Notes: generated by a model from the letters alone, not told the origin. Shown: positions 41,338-50,972, counted from the first letter of the stretch. The stretch: 64,000 nt of DNA from Promicromonospora umidemergens (GCF_024171995.1 NZ_JAMTCT010000001.1:1-64000), one strand, 5' to 3'. Program-made: numbers and translations.

Positions 41338-42522
41338 TCACGGCGGATCCCGCTGGAGCCGGCGCGCCCGCACCGCCGCGTACAGCTCGGCGGCGGCGCG
41401 CGGGTCGTTGATGTCGCGGCCCGTCAGGTCGGCGACGCGGGCCAGCCGGTTCAGCACGGTGTTCCGGTGGCAGTGCAGCGCCGCGGCGGCCTTGGTGCCG
41501 GACCCGCCGTGCTCGAACCATGCCTCGATGGTGCCGAGCAGCAGCTCCTCGTCCCGCGGGTCCCGGTCCCTCAGGCCGCTGAGCACGGCGGTGGCGAGCT
41601 CGGCGGCGCGTTCGTCGTCGGCCACCAGCAGGGCGTCCAGCGGACGGTCGCCGTAGCGGGCGAGCCCGGCCACGCCACGGGGCAGGGAGCGCACAGCGGT
41701 GCGGGCCTGGGCGAGGGCGGCCGGCGCGTCGGCCAGGCTCGTGAACGGCCGGCTCGCGCCGGTCGGGGCGTGCACGGCGAGGCAGGCCGCTGCGTCGTGC
41801 ACGCCCTCGGAGGTGGGCGCGGCCACGAGCGTCAGGCGGGCGCCCTCGTGCGTCAGCCAGCGGGTGGTCACCCTGGAGGCGTCCACGCCGTCGTCCTCCG
41901 GGACGGGCGACACGCCCGGCGACACACCCTGCGACGCGCCGGGCAGCGAGGCGGGCGGCAGGCCGGGCGGCGTGACGGCGACGACGAGCAGCACGTCGGT
42001 GGGCAGGCCGAGCGCGCGGCGTGCGGTCTCGAGGTCGTGCACCGCCCCGGTGAGGACGCCGCGCAGCAGCTCGGTGCGGGCCATGTTCTCGCCCACACCT
42101 GCGGCGGTCTCCAGGTGGGCGCGGACGGCGACGTTCGACGAGCGGTCGATGGCGAACCAGACCTGCGACGACGCACGGAGCAGTGCGGGGGTGTCGTTCT
42201 CGGAGCGCAGGCGCCGGGCGAGCTCCTCCCAGATCCGCAGACCGGCCAGCCGGTAGGCGTGCTGCAGCAGGTCCAGCGGCACGCCCTCGGCGGCGCTGAC
42301 CCGACCGGTCTCCCGCGCAGGGGTGAGAGACGAGGTCTCACCGGCGAGCGCGGCGAGGATCTCCGCCACGTTCGCCCGGACGAGCGGCTGGACTGCGGCT
42401 GCTGGGAGCCGGGTCTCCTGGTAGGTGGGTTCTGCGTGCAGGATGCCTTCGGCTACCTGCGAGCTCAGCAGTTCGAGGGCATCGCGGAGGTCGTGGCGTC
42501 CGTCTCCAACGATGTCCGACAT
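41338..42522 (-). CDS. PucR-family transcriptional regulator
   Basis: A 394-residue regulator. The C-terminal HTH_30 domain is complete: [42 protein letters not shown]. The central part resembles the GGDEF-derived CdaR/PucR domain ([27 protein letters not shown]). Such proteins respond to small metabolites and often activate divergent catabolic operons; here the aldehyde dehydrogenase/ligase genes diverge from it 166 bases away. ATG 42522 follows a TACGCT box by seven bases. Confidence 0.85.
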   Translation of the reverse strand: MSDIVGDGRHDLRDALELLSSQVAEGILHAEPTYQETRLPAAAVQPLVRANVAEILAALAGETSSLTPARETGRVSAAEGVPLDLLQHAYRLAGLRIWEELARRLRSENDTPALLRASSQVWFAIDRSSNVAVRAHLETAAGVGENMARTELLRGVLTGAVHDLETARRALGLPTDVLLVVAVTPPGLPPASLPGASQGVSPGVSPVPEDDGVDASRVTTRWLTHEGARLTLVAAPTSEGVHDAAACLAVHAPTGASRPFTSLADAPAALAQARTAVRSLPRGVAGLARYGDRPLDALLVADDERAAELATAVLSGLRDRDPRDEELLLGTIEAWFEHGGSGTKAAAALHCHRNTVLNRLARVADLTGRDINDPRAAAELYAAVRARRLQRDPP

Positions 42523-42529
42523 AACCGGC

Positions 42530-42535
42530 AGCGTA
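42530..42535 (-). promoter_or_regulatory. Leaderless promoter -10 (TACGCT) of pucR-type gene
   Basis: Minus-strand box seven bases before ATG 42522. Confidence 0.45.
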
Positions 42536-42688
42536 ACGGTGAGGCGTCGCCAGTGCACCGAAGGTCGAGATGTCAACCGGTACTGGGTCTCGCGCCGGAC
42601 CGGTGCGGACCCCTAGGCTATTGGAGTCCAGGTCAGTGATAGCCAGGTCTGGGACGGTCGGATGCCGAGCGGTCGAAGGAGACAGCTG

Positions 42689-44392
42689 ATGAGCGTGACG
42701 GACACGCGAGCCGCCACGGAGCGTGAGCTCGACCAGGCGGTCGAGGAGCTCAAGGCCGGTGCGGCGCGCTGGGCACAGCTGCCCGTCGCGGCCAGGGGGG
42801 CGCTGTTCCGGAGGGTGCACGCGTCGATAGCCGAGGTCTCGGAAGAGTGGGCGACGGCCGCCGCCGAGGCGAAGCACGTCGCGCCGTCCGCCCCGTACGC
42901 GGGCGAGGAGTGGATGACCGGCCCGTACGGCGCGCTGGAGAGCGCTGCCACCTACGCGCAGTCGTACGAGGCGCTCGCAGCGGGCAGGTCGCCGCTCGAC
43001 GGGCTGCCCTTCGGGACGGCGCCGGGCGGCCGCGTGGCGGTGCGGGCGCTGCCCCGCACCGCCAAGGAGTGGGTGCTGTTCAACGGTTTCAGGGCGGAGG
43101 TCTGGCTGCCGCCGGGCGTGACCGAGCGACAGGTGCGGACCGAGGCGGGCCTGCGGGCCGGCACGGTGGGTGAGTACGGCGGCGTCGGGCTGGTGCTGGG
43201 CGCCGGCAACGTCTCGTCGATCGCGCCGCTGGACGCGTTCTACGAGCTCGTCGCGTACAACCGCGCCTCGCTCGTGAAGCTCAACCCGACCTTCGGCGGT
43301 CTGCTCGGGGTGTACCGCAGGGCGCTCGCCCCCCTGATCGAGGCGGGCGTGGTCCGGGTGGTCAACGGCGACGGCGCCGTCGGCGCCTACCTCACGGCGC
43401 ACGGCGGCATCGACAAGGTGCACATCACGGGCTCCGCCGTCACGCACGACGCGATCGTGTGGGGCACCGGCGCGGAGGCCGAGCGGCGTCGGGCGGCGGA
43501 CGACCCTCTGCTGCGGGTGCCGATCACGAGCGAGCTGGGCGGGGTCGCGCCGATGATCGTGCTGCCCGGCCGGTGGAGCGCCGCCGACCTGCGGTACCAG
43601 GCCGAGCACCTGGTCTCCATGCGCCTGCACAACGCGGGGCACAACTGCGTGGCGGGGCAGCTCGTCGTGCTCTCGGCGGACTGGGACCAGAAGGACGCGT
43701 TCCTCGCCGAGCTGCGCCGTGCCCTGGCGACCCTGCCGGCTCGCGCGCCCTGGTATCCCGGTACGGATGCCAAGGTCGCGCGGGCCGCCGACGCGCACCC
43801 GGACGCCGAGCACGTGAGCGGACGCATCCTGATGGAGGTGGCCCCAGGCGACCCGGCGTGCACCGACGAGTACTTCGCGCCGGTGCTGGCGTGGACGCAG
43901 CTGCCGGGCGTGGGCGCCGAGTTCCTGCCCGCCGCCGTCGGCCTCGCCAACGACTCCCTGTACGGGACGCTGGGCGCCAACGTGGTGGTGCGGCCCCAGG
44001 ACCGCGCGGCGCTGGGGCCGGCGTTCGACGCCGCGATCGCCGACCTGCGCTACGGCACCATCGCGATCAACGCCTGGACGGGTGTCGGCTTCCTCCTGCC
44101 GGGGGCCACGTGGGGCGCGTTCCCCGGGCACACGGTCGCCGACGTCGGCTCCGGGATCGACGTCGTGCACAACGGGCACCTGCTCTCCGGGCCGGAACGT
44201 ACCGTCGTGACCGGGCCGTTCCGCCCGTTCCCGCGCAGCGTGCTGCACGGCGAGCTCTCGCTCTTCCCGAAGCCGCCGTGGTTCAGCGGCTCCCGGAGCG
44301 GGACGGAGACAGGCCGGCGGCTGACCCGCTATGCGGCGGCGCCGTCGTGGCGCAGGCTCGTGCCGGTACTGCTCGCCGCGTTCCGTGCATGA
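42689..44392 (+). CDS. Aldehyde dehydrogenase family protein
   Basis: A 567-residue cytoplasmic NAD(P)-dependent enzyme oxidising an aldehyde to the acid. The Rossmann part has LVLGAGNVSSIAPLDAFYELVAYNRASLVKLNP; the general base is Glu282 in ITSELGGVAP and the nucleophile is Cys320 in NAGHNCVAGQ. It is about 80 residues longer than classical aldehyde dehydrogenases, with a C-terminal extension rich in FRPFPRS and basic residues. GAAGGAG lies seven bases before ATG 42689. It is followed by an acyl-CoA ligase gene on the same strand, so product acid could be activated to a CoA ester. Likely controlled by the divergent PucR. Confidence 0.85.
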   Translation: MSVTDTRAATERELDQAVEELKAGAARWAQLPVAARGALFRRVHASIAEVSEEWATAAAEAKHVAPSAPYAGEEWMTGPYGALESAATYAQSYEALAAGRSPLDGLPFGTAPGGRVAVRALPRTAKEWVLFNGFRAEVWLPPGVTERQVRTEAGLRAGTVGEYGGVGLVLGAGNVSSIAPLDAFYELVAYNRASLVKLNPTFGGLLGVYRRALAPLIEAGVVRVVNGDGAVGAYLTAHGGIDKVHITGSAVTHDAIVWGTGAEAERRRAADDPLLRVPITSELGGVAPMIVLPGRWSAADLRYQAEHLVSMRLHNAGHNCVAGQLVVLSADWDQKDAFLAELRRALATLPARAPWYPGTDAKVARAADAHPDAEHVSGRILMEVAPGDPACTDEYFAPVLAWTQLPGVGAEFLPAAVGLANDSLYGTLGANVVVRPQDRAALGPAFDAAIADLRYGTIAINAWTGVGFLLPGATWGAFPGHTVADVGSGIDVVHNGHLLSGPERTVVTGPFRPFPRSVLHGELSLFPKPPWFSGSRSGTETGRRLTRYAAAPSWRRLVPVLLAAFRA

Positions 44393-44491
44393 CGGGGCGG
44401 TGTGGCTGCACAATGCTCTTGCGCCGGGCCGATGGGGGTCCGGCGGCTCGGCCGGGCCGACGACGGTCCGGCAACTGACCGAAGGAGACCG

Positions 44492-46081
44492 ATGATGGTT
44501 GTCCGGAGCCCGCTGCCCGACGTGAAGATCCCGTCCGTCAGCGTCTACGAGTACCTGTTCGGCGATATCGCGTCTGACGACCTGGACCGCGTTGCGGTGG
44601 TCGACGGTGTCAGCGGGGTGGAGACGACGTTCCGCTCCCTCCTCGCGCAGATCGACGCGGTCGCAGGCGCCATGGCGGCGCGCGGGTTCGGGGTGGGCGA
44701 CGTCGTCGCGCTGCACGCCCCCAACGTCCCCGCCTACGTCACCGTGTTCCACGGGCTGCTGCGGGCCGGGGTCACCGTGACCACCGTCAACGGCCTGGCC
44801 ACCGCCCCGGAGATCACCAAGCAGCTCGCCGACTCCGGCGCGCGGCTCATGATCACCGTGTCGGCGCTGCTCGCCGCCGGCGAGTCCGGCGCACGGGGCG
44901 CAGGCCTCACCGACGACCAGCTGGTGGTGCTCGACGGCGGCTCCGGTGCCGCAGAGGCCTACACGTCCCTGGCCGACCTGCTGGCCGAGCCGCGCCCGGC
45001 ACCCGACGTCTCGTTCGACCCCGCGACCCACCTCGCGGTGCTGCCCTACTCGTCCGGCACGACGGGCCGCCCCAAGGGCGTCATGCTGACGCACACCAAC
45101 CTTGTGGCGAACGTGGCACAGTCCCTCGCGATCGGGGTGGGGCCCGACGACGTCGTGCCGTGCGTGCTGCCGTTCTTCCACATCTACGGCATGACCGTGC
45201 TGCTCAACCTGGCGCTGCGCACCCGGGCGAAGCTCGTGACGCTGCCCCGGTTCGACCTGGCGCAGTACCTCGGGGTCATCCAGGAGCACCGGGCGACGTT
45301 CCTGTTCGTGGCGCCGCCCATCGCGCTCGCGCTGGCGAAGCACCCCCTCGTGGACTCCTACGACGTCTCCAGCGTGCGGGCCGTGCTGTCGGGGGCCGCG
45401 CCGCTCGACGAGAAGCTCGCCCAGGCGGTGCTCGACCGGCTCGGCGACAGCGTGCGGGTCCTGCAGGGGTACGGCATGACCGAGATGTCGCCGGTCTCGC
45501 ACTGCATCCCGTTCGACCGCGCGGACATCTCGCCCGGGACCGTCGGGCTGCTCGTCGCCGGCATGGAGGCAAAGATCGTCGACCCGGCGACGGGCGCCCA
45601 GATCGAGCAGCCGGGCGAGGGCGTCTCGGCCCCGGGTGAGCTGCTGTGCCGCGGGCCGAACGTGATGGTCGGCTACCTCGGCAATCCCGAGGCGACGGCC
45701 GACACGCTGGAGCCCGACGGGTTCATGCACACCGGCGACATCGTCACCGTCGACGCCGACGGCGTGTTCCGGGTGGTGGACCGGCTCAAGGAGCTCATCA
45801 AGTACAAGGGCTACCAGGTCCCGCCCGCCGAGCTGGAGGCGCTGCTGCTGTCCCACCCGAAGATCGCGGACGCCGCGGTGATCGGCCTGCCCGACGATGA
45901 AGCCGGCGAGATCCCGAAGGCGTTCGTCGTGACCGCGCGGGGGGAATCGCTGAGCGAGGCCGAGGTCATCGCGTACGTCGCCGAACAGGTTGCCCCCTAC
46001 AAGAAGGTGCGGAGCGTGGAGTTCATCGAGGCGGTGCCGAAGTCGGCCTCCGGGAAGGTCCTGCGCAAGGACCTCAAGTAG
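44492..46081 (+). CDS. AMP-dependent acyl-CoA ligase (4-coumarate:CoA ligase-like)
   Basis: A 529-residue adenylate-forming enzyme that activates a carboxylic acid to its CoA thioester. Motifs seen: P-loop LPYSSGTTGRPKGVMLTH, A4 LPFFHIYGM, A5 QGYGMTEMSP, A7 GFMHTGDIVTVDADG, A8 VVDRLKELIKYKGYQVPPAELE and the catalytic Lys in PKSASGKVLRKDL. The A8 form and length fit 4-coumarate/medium-chain ligases. GAAGGAG precedes ATG 44492 (ATG 44495 is next). Together with the aldehyde dehydrogenase upstream and an acyl-CoA dehydrogenase nearby it suggests aldehyde-to-acyl-CoA catabolism. Confidence 0.88.
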   Translation: MMVVRSPLPDVKIPSVSVYEYLFGDIASDDLDRVAVVDGVSGVETTFRSLLAQIDAVAGAMAARGFGVGDVVALHAPNVPAYVTVFHGLLRAGVTVTTVNGLATAPEITKQLADSGARLMITVSALLAAGESGARGAGLTDDQLVVLDGGSGAAEAYTSLADLLAEPRPAPDVSFDPATHLAVLPYSSGTTGRPKGVMLTHTNLVANVAQSLAIGVGPDDVVPCVLPFFHIYGMTVLLNLALRTRAKLVTLPRFDLAQYLGVIQEHRATFLFVAPPIALALAKHPLVDSYDVSSVRAVLSGAAPLDEKLAQAVLDRLGDSVRVLQGYGMTEMSPVSHCIPFDRADISPGTVGLLVAGMEAKIVDPATGAQIEQPGEGVSAPGELLCRGPNVMVGYLGNPEATADTLEPDGFMHTGDIVTVDADGVFRVVDRLKELIKYKGYQVPPAELEALLLSHPKIADAAVIGLPDDEAGEIPKAFVVTARGESLSEAEVIAYVAEQVAPYKKVRSVEFIEAVPKSASGKVLRKDLK

Positions 46082-46130
46082 GGCTCCGCGTCGGGTCTTT
46101 CGCGGACAGGTCCTGCGCACGCAGGTCCGG

Positions 46131-46136
46131 TAGGGT
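46131..46136 (+). promoter_or_regulatory. Leaderless promoter -10 (TAGGGT) of ddl
   Basis: Eight bases before ATG 46145, with no ribosome site. Confidence 0.5.
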
Positions 46137-46144
46137 CAGGCGCG

Positions 46145-47320
46145 ATGTCGCACCACACACCTGAACCAGCCTCCGCCGGGGCGAGCCCCGCGCCGACGCC
46201 GGACGCTGCCGCCAAGACCCGCGTCGTGATCCTGTTCGGCGGACGCTCCGGCGAGCACGGGATCTCCGTCGCCACCGCCGGCGGCGTGATGAGCGCCATC
46301 GACCGCTCGAAGTACGAGGTGGTGCCCATCGGCATCACCCCGAAGGGGCAGTGGGTCATCGCAGCGGACGAGCCCGAGCGCTGGGCCATCACCGACGGCA
46401 AGGCGGCGGAGGTCCCCGCGTCCGCCGCCGAGGTGGTGCTCCCGCTGACCGTGGGCGACGCCGCGCTGCGGGTCCTGGAGCCGGGCCGGGTGCCGTCGGC
46501 GCTCGCCGACGTCGACGTGGTGTTCCCGCTCCTGCACGGCCCGTACGGCGAGGACGGGACCGTCCAGGGCCTGCTCGAGCTCGCCGATGCGCGGTACGTC
46601 GGCTCCGGCGTGCTCGCGTCCGCCGTCGGCATGGACAAGCACTTCATGAAGATGGTGTTCGCCGGGCAGGGCCTGCCCATCGGCCCGTACACCGTGATCA
46701 AGCCGGGCGACTGGGAGCGGCGCCGGGACGTCGTGCTGCAGACCGTAGAGCCCCTCGGGCTACCGTTGTTCGTCAAGCCGGCCCGTGCCGGGTCGTCGCT
46801 CGGCGTGTCCAGGGTGGACTCCCTGGACGACCTGGACGCCGCCGTCGAGGAAGCACGCAGGCACGACCCCAAGGTGATCGTCGAGGCAGGCATCGCCGGC
46901 CGGGAGATCGAGTGCGCGGTGCTCGGCGGCCGCGGCGGTGAGCGCCCGCGAGCGTCGCTGCCCGGCGAGATCCTGGTCACCGACGAGACCAAGAACGGCT
47001 TCTACGACTACGAGGCCAAGTACTTCGACGAGGCGGCCGTGCAGCTCTCCTGCCCCGCCGACCTGCCGGAGCACGTCATCAAGCAGGTCCAGGAGATCGC
47101 CGTGCGGACGTTCGAGGCGGTCAGCGCCGAGGGCCTGGCGCGCGTCGACGTGTTCGTGACGCCCGAGGACCAGGTGGTGGTCAACGAGATCAACACGATG
47201 CCAGGCTTCACGCCGTTCTCGATGTATCCGCGCATGTGGGACGCCTCCGGCCTGAGCTACCCGGAGCTCATCGACGAGCTCATCCAGCTCGCTCTGGAGC
47301 GGCCCACCGGCCTGCGCTGA
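46145..47320 (+). CDS. ddl: D-alanine--D-alanine ligase
   Basis: A 391-residue cytoplasmic ATP-grasp enzyme making the D-Ala-D-Ala dipeptide of peptidoglycan. It begins at VVILFGGRSGEHGISVATAGGV (first substrate Ser/Glu) after a 25-residue Pro/Ala extension. HGPYGEDGTVQGLLEL, the ATP-grasp GLPLFVKPARAGSSLGVSRV, FYDYEAKYFDE (the omega-loop Tyr-Lys typical of D-Ala rather than D-lactate ligases) and VVNEINTMPGFTPFSMYPRMW are intact. The start follows a TAGGGT box. The sensible reading is normal vancomycin-sensitive precursor synthesis. Confidence 0.92.
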   Translation: MSHHTPEPASAGASPAPTPDAAAKTRVVILFGGRSGEHGISVATAGGVMSAIDRSKYEVVPIGITPKGQWVIAADEPERWAITDGKAAEVPASAAEVVLPLTVGDAALRVLEPGRVPSALADVDVVFPLLHGPYGEDGTVQGLLELADARYVGSGVLASAVGMDKHFMKMVFAGQGLPIGPYTVIKPGDWERRRDVVLQTVEPLGLPLFVKPARAGSSLGVSRVDSLDDLDAAVEEARRHDPKVIVEAGIAGREIECAVLGGRGGERPRASLPGEILVTDETKNGFYDYEAKYFDEAAVQLSCPADLPEHVIKQVQEIAVRTFEAVSAEGLARVDVFVTPEDQVVVNEINTMPGFTPFSMYPRMWDASGLSYPELIDELIQLALERPTGLR

Positions 47321-47384
47321 TCGCCTGTACTCTGCCTCTCACCACCGGTCGTCCGTACCGGAATAGGGGCTCTGAGGAGGCAGG

Positions 47385-47918
47385 ATGTGGGGCGAGCCGC
47401 GCTACAGGTACGCCGCGCGTGACGTGCGGGTCGCGAACGGGACGCTCACGATCGGGCTCACCACCTTCGCCCTGAGCAACGTCATGCGGGTCGAGGTGGT
47501 GGGCGTGGCGAAACCCCAGCCCATCGGCGCCTGGGCGAACCAGGTCGCCTACCCGTTCTGCATCATCGCGGTGGTCGTCCTGCTGCTCCGCGCGGTGGGG
47601 GCCGACGCCGTCCCGTGGGAGGCCGCCCTTGCCATGGCTTGTGCGGGCCTCGGGTGGCCGGCGGCGCGCGCGTGGCAGCAGACGAAGTTCTGGAAGCCGG
47701 TGTGGAGGCACCCGGTGTTCGCCCTGCAGCTGGTCACCGCGACGCAGCACGTGCACCGCATCTGCGCGCACGACGCCAGGCACCTCTCGGCGCTCGCGGC
47801 GCTGCTGGCCGCGGCGATGAAGGACCCGGCGATCTCCTACCACGGGACCATCCAGCTGATCTCGAACGCCGACGCGCTGCACACGATGGAGGCCAGCAGG
47901 GACTCGATGGTGCGCTGA
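47385..47918 (+). CDS. DUF6232-like membrane protein
   Basis: A 177-residue protein. The N-terminal part (YAARDVRVANGTLTIGLTTFALSNVMRVEVVGV) is a small beta domain typical of DUF6232 proteins, then two hydrophobic helices (WANQVAYPFCIIAVVVLLLRAV and AALAMACAGLGW), and a cytoplasmic tail that may fold like the start (VFALQLVTATQHVHRIC). Function is unknown. GAGGAGG lies four bases before ATG 47385. It is between ddl and a convergent TetR gene. Confidence 0.55.
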   Translation: MWGEPRYRYAARDVRVANGTLTIGLTTFALSNVMRVEVVGVAKPQPIGAWANQVAYPFCIIAVVVLLLRAVGADAVPWEAALAMACAGLGWPAARAWQQTKFWKPVWRHPVFALQLVTATQHVHRICAHDARHLSALAALLAAAMKDPAISYHGTIQLISNADALHTMEASRDSMVR

Positions 47919-47944
47919 CGGGTGCACCGGTGCGGTGTGCCCGT

Positions 47945-48703
47945 TCAGCGCACGGTCGGGTGCGGCTCCAGACCCATCTGGGCCAGCAACGACGAGACGA
48001 GGTCCTCGTGGAGCGCCACGTGGTCTCCGAACGCGAACTCCTGGTGCCCGTAGACGGCCATGCACTGCAGGCCGTAGACCTGCCGCCAGCTCGTCACCAT
48101 GAGGTGGGCGACGCCGAGCGGCAGGTCGTGCCCACCCACGGCGTCGCGGTACCGGCGGACCTGCTCGGCCAGCTCGGGACCGATCTCGTCGTCGGCCGGG
48201 CGCGGGATGCCCGATGCCGCCAGCTCGCGGAAGAGAGGCACGTAGTGGCCCCCGACCAGCTCGGCCATGCGGCGCTGGAGGGCGTAGCTGTCGGGGAGCT
48301 CAGCGCGGATGCCGGAGCCGATGACGAGGTCGAACTCCGCCGGGTTGCGGACCGCCCACTCGAGCGAGGCGCGGGTCGACGCCACCAGGGCCGCCGAGAT
48401 GTCGCCAGGCTCCTGCCGGGCGACGGCGGCGCCGAGCTCCTCCAGCACCTCCTCGACGATCAGCACGCAGAGCTGCGCGATGACGTCCTGCCGGTTCTCG
48501 AAGTGCCGGTACAGCGCGGGCGGCGTGACACCCACCTCCTTCGCGACGGCGGCCATCGTGAGCTTGCTCAGGCCGTGCTGCCCGGCGAGCTGGTGGCGTG
48601 CCGCGGTGAGGACCTCACGGTGCAGCTCGTCGCGCAGGCGTTCGCGCCGCGACTGCACGGGCGGGGCGGGATCTGTCGCTGGCACTGAGACAACCGGGCT
48701 CAC
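47945..48703 (-). CDS. TetR-family transcriptional regulator
   Basis: A 252-residue repressor. The N-terminal helix-turn-helix is LTMAAVAKEVGVTPPALYRHFENRQDVIAQL; the C-terminal part is a WHG/TetR_C-type ligand domain. GTG 48703 has GAAGGAG five bases upstream and overlaps the DUF3515 stop by four bases (GTGA), so both are made from one message. No target operon is apparent besides itself. Confidence 0.85.
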   Translation of the reverse strand: MSPVVSVPATDPAPPVQSRRERLRDELHREVLTAARHQLAGQHGLSKLTMAAVAKEVGVTPPALYRHFENRQDVIAQLCVLIVEEVLEELGAAVARQEPGDISAALVASTRASLEWAVRNPAEFDLVIGSGIRAELPDSYALQRRMAELVGGHYVPLFRELAASGIPRPADDEIGPELAEQVRRYRDAVGGHDLPLGVAHLMVTSWRQVYGLQCMAVYGHQEFAFGDHVALHEDLVSSLLAQMGLEPHPTVR

Positions 48704-49179
48704 TGACACTCCTTCGTGGCAGGTACCTGTGTCACGGCGCCGGCGAGATCGGCGATGAACGACGTCGAGTGGTTCTCGGTGACCGCTGGCGGCACGATCA
48801 CCTCGACCGCGGGCTCGCGGCCGTAGGTGACGAACGACCAGGTGCCTGCGTCGTCGGTGGTGACTATCCAGTCGACGGCGGTCCCGTCGCCCGAGTCGAC
48901 GTGCTGGCAGTCCGCGGACGGGCCGATCTGGGCCACGCCGCACCGCATGGTGACCGCGGCGCCCGGCTCGCCCCACGCCGCCGTCGCCTGCGCGTCGGTC
49001 GGCACCTTCAGCAGGTCGCCGCCGAGCTCGTCCGGCACGGCGAGCATCACGTCGGCGCACCTCGGGTCGGCGGCGTCCGGCGCGACCTCCACGCCGATCG
49101 TTCGTGGTGCGCACCCGGCCAGTACCACGACGGTGAGAGCAGCGGCGGTCAGAGCGGTGACGAAGCGGGCAGGAAGCAC
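48700..49179 (-). CDS. DUF3515 lipoprotein
   Basis: A 159-residue exported lipoprotein. Lipobox VLAGCAP places Cys23 at the mature N-terminus. Residues following (CADVMLAVPDELGG, TAAWGEPGAAVTMRCGV, VDWIVTTDDAGTWSFVTYGREPAVEVIVP) match DUF3515, a family that is regularly found between ddl and thiL in actinobacteria, as here. It has four cysteines able to pair. Its role is unknown, likely in the cell envelope. It is transcribed opposite to thiL with 121 bases between starts and is followed by a coupled TetR gene. Confidence 0.8.
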   Translation of the reverse strand: MLPARFVTALTAAALTVVVLAGCAPRTIGVEVAPDAADPRCADVMLAVPDELGGDLLKVPTDAQATAAWGEPGAAVTMRCGVAQIGPSADCQHVDSGDGTAVDWIVTTDDAGTWSFVTYGREPAVEVIVPPAVTENHSTSFIADLAGAVTQVPATKECQ

Positions 49180-49288
49180 GGAGAGATACGTTACCCGTCT
49201 CGGATAGGGCCCGTCCCCGATGCCCGTCTGCGGCCGGTGTGCGGCTCGCGCGGTGGCCGGCCTGCCGCGTCCGACCGGGGCTGGCCCT

Positions 49289-49294
49289 TAGGGT
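49289..49294 (+). promoter_or_regulatory. Leaderless promoter -10 (TAGGGT) of thiL
   Basis: Six bases before GTG 49301. Confidence 0.5.
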
Positions 49295-49300
49295 CGACCA

Positions 49301-50371
49301 GTGACCCGCGTCCGTGACCTCTCCGAGGAGCAGATCCTCGAACGCATAGTGCCCCTGCTGCCCCGGGGGAGCGCCACGCTGCTCGGGCCCGGCGACGACG
49401 CCGCGGTGCTCGCTGCACCCGACGGCCGGTTCGTGGTCTCGACCGACGTGCTGGTCGAGGACCGCCACTTCCGTACCCGCTGGTCCACGGGGTACGACGT
49501 CGGACGGCGTGCCGCCGCGCAGAACCTCGCAGACATCGCCGCGATGGGCGCACGGCCCACCGCACTGGTGACCTCCCTGGTGGTGCCGGGCGACACCGAG
49601 CTGGACTGGGTGACCGGCCTGGCCATCGGCCTGGCCGACGGCTGCGCGCCGGTCGGTGCGGGCGCCGTGGGCGGCGACCTGTCGGGCGGCCCGTTCCTGG
49701 TGGTGAGCATCACCGTCCACGGCGACCTGGAGGGGCGCCCGCCGGTGCTGCGGTCGGGCGCCCGGCCGGGCGACGTCGTCGCGCACGCCGGGGTGCGCGG
49801 GTGGTCGGCCGCCGGGCTGGCGCTCCTGGAGGCGGGCCTGGTCCGCACGCCGCTGTCCACCGCGCCGCTGGAGGTCACCGACGGCGTGCTGCTCGAGGAC
49901 GCCTGGGAACGGCTCGTCGCCGCGTACCTGCGGCCGGACCCGCCGCTCGCCGCCGGCGTCTCGGCAGCCCAGGCGGGGGCCACCGCCATGCTCGACCTCT
50001 CCGACGGCCTGCTGCGTGACGCCGGACGGATCGCCCGCGCGAGCGGCGTACGGCTCGACCTCGACGCCGGGGCGTTCGCCAAGGACCGGGACGCACTGCA
50101 CTCGGCGGCCCGAGCCGTGGCCGCGGCGACCGGGCTGGGCGACCCCGGCTGGGGGCCAGGGACAGCGGACATCGACGGGCTGGTCGGGCGCTGGGTCTGG
50201 GGCGGGGGAGAGGACCACGGGCTGCTCGCCACGTTCCCGGCCGGAACTGAGCTGCCGGCGGGCTGGACCGCCGTCGGCCGAGTGCAGGCGGTGGGCGAGG
50301 CGGGCCCCGCCGTCACGATCGGTGGCGAGGCGCCCGCCGATCAACCTGGCTGGGACCACTTCCGCGCGTGA
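49301..50371 (+). CDS. thiL: Thiamine-monophosphate kinase
   Basis: A 356-residue cytoplasmic PurM-fold kinase that makes thiamine diphosphate. Visible motifs are LGPGDDAAVL and STDVLVEDRHF (metal and substrate aspartates), RAAAQNLADIAAMGARPTAL and the late MLDLSDGLLRDAGRIARASG, WGGGEDHGLLATF. Length is usual (about 325-350). The GTG start follows a TAGGGT box by six bases. It ends 16 bases from the convergent GNAT gene. Confidence 0.92.
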   Translation: MTRVRDLSEEQILERIVPLLPRGSATLLGPGDDAAVLAAPDGRFVVSTDVLVEDRHFRTRWSTGYDVGRRAAAQNLADIAAMGARPTALVTSLVVPGDTELDWVTGLAIGLADGCAPVGAGAVGGDLSGGPFLVVSITVHGDLEGRPPVLRSGARPGDVVAHAGVRGWSAAGLALLEAGLVRTPLSTAPLEVTDGVLLEDAWERLVAAYLRPDPPLAAGVSAAQAGATAMLDLSDGLLRDAGRIARASGVRLDLDAGAFAKDRDALHSAARAVAAATGLGDPGWGPGTADIDGLVGRWVWGGGEDHGLLATFPAGTELPAGWTAVGRVQAVGEAGPAVTIGGEAPADQPGWDHFRA

Positions 50372-50387
50372 CGGCTGACCGAGCGCC

Positions 50388-50900
50388 TCAGCGCTTGCGG
50401 AAGCGGAGCTGCTTGAGCGGGCGGCCGCCGAAGTCGTCGATGCGCTCGGTGCCGTCGTGCTGGAACCCGTGCCGCCGGTAGAAGTGCTGGGCGCGCTCGT
50501 TGCCCTCGAAGATCCAGAGGCTGACGACGGTGCCAGGCGCCAGGCCGCCGAGCGCCGTCCGCATCAGGTCACGGGCCACACCGGTACCCCACGCGCGCGG
50601 ATGCAGGTAGATGGCGTAGATCTCGAGGTCGCCGGGCTCGGCGTCCTCGTCGCGGGACGGACCGACGCTGGTGAACCCGATGGTCTTTCCGTCGTCCTCG
50701 GCGAGGAGCATCTTGGTGCCCCGGGCGGTCAGGGCCGCTGACCAGTGTCCGGCTCGGTCGGCGACCTCGAGCGACGCCAGGTAGGAGTCGGGCAGAATCT
50801 CTGAGTAAGCACCACGCCAGGAGGCGATGTCGACACGAGCGATGGCTTCGGCGTCGGTCGTCGTTGCTGGGCGGATGGTCACGTCGTCCGGTGCCATCAT
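50388..50900 (-). CDS. GNAT-family N-acetyltransferase
   Basis: A 170-residue cytoplasmic acetyltransferase. Motif D/C regions are VTIRPATTTDAEAIARVDIASWRGAYSEILP, motif A is LEIYAIYLHPRAWGTGVARDLMRTAL (acetyl-CoA pyrophosphate loop R-x-x-G-x-G), and motif B is WIFEGNERAQHFYRRHGFQHDG. ATG 50900 (MMAPDD) has GAAAGG upstream; a longer frame overlaps the rpmB terminator and is not credible. Substrate unknown. Confidence 0.85.
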   Translation of the reverse strand: MMAPDDVTIRPATTTDAEAIARVDIASWRGAYSEILPDSYLASLEVADRAGHWSAALTARGTKMLLAEDDGKTIGFTSVGPSRDEDAEPGDLEIYAIYLHPRAWGTGVARDLMRTALGGLAPGTVVSLWIFEGNERAQHFYRRHGFQHDGTERIDDFGGRPLKQLRFRKR

Positions 50901-50972
50901 GACTTCACCTTTCCACCACCGGGTGCTGGGCGCAACTACTTCTTTGGTTCGAGATGAATGTTCAGGAACGCC

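Noticed and set aside
42338-46120. Very long minus-strand open frame across the aldehyde dehydrogenase and ligase genes
   Set aside because: It is the antisense shadow of GC-rich codons; the plus-strand genes carry full catalytic motifs.
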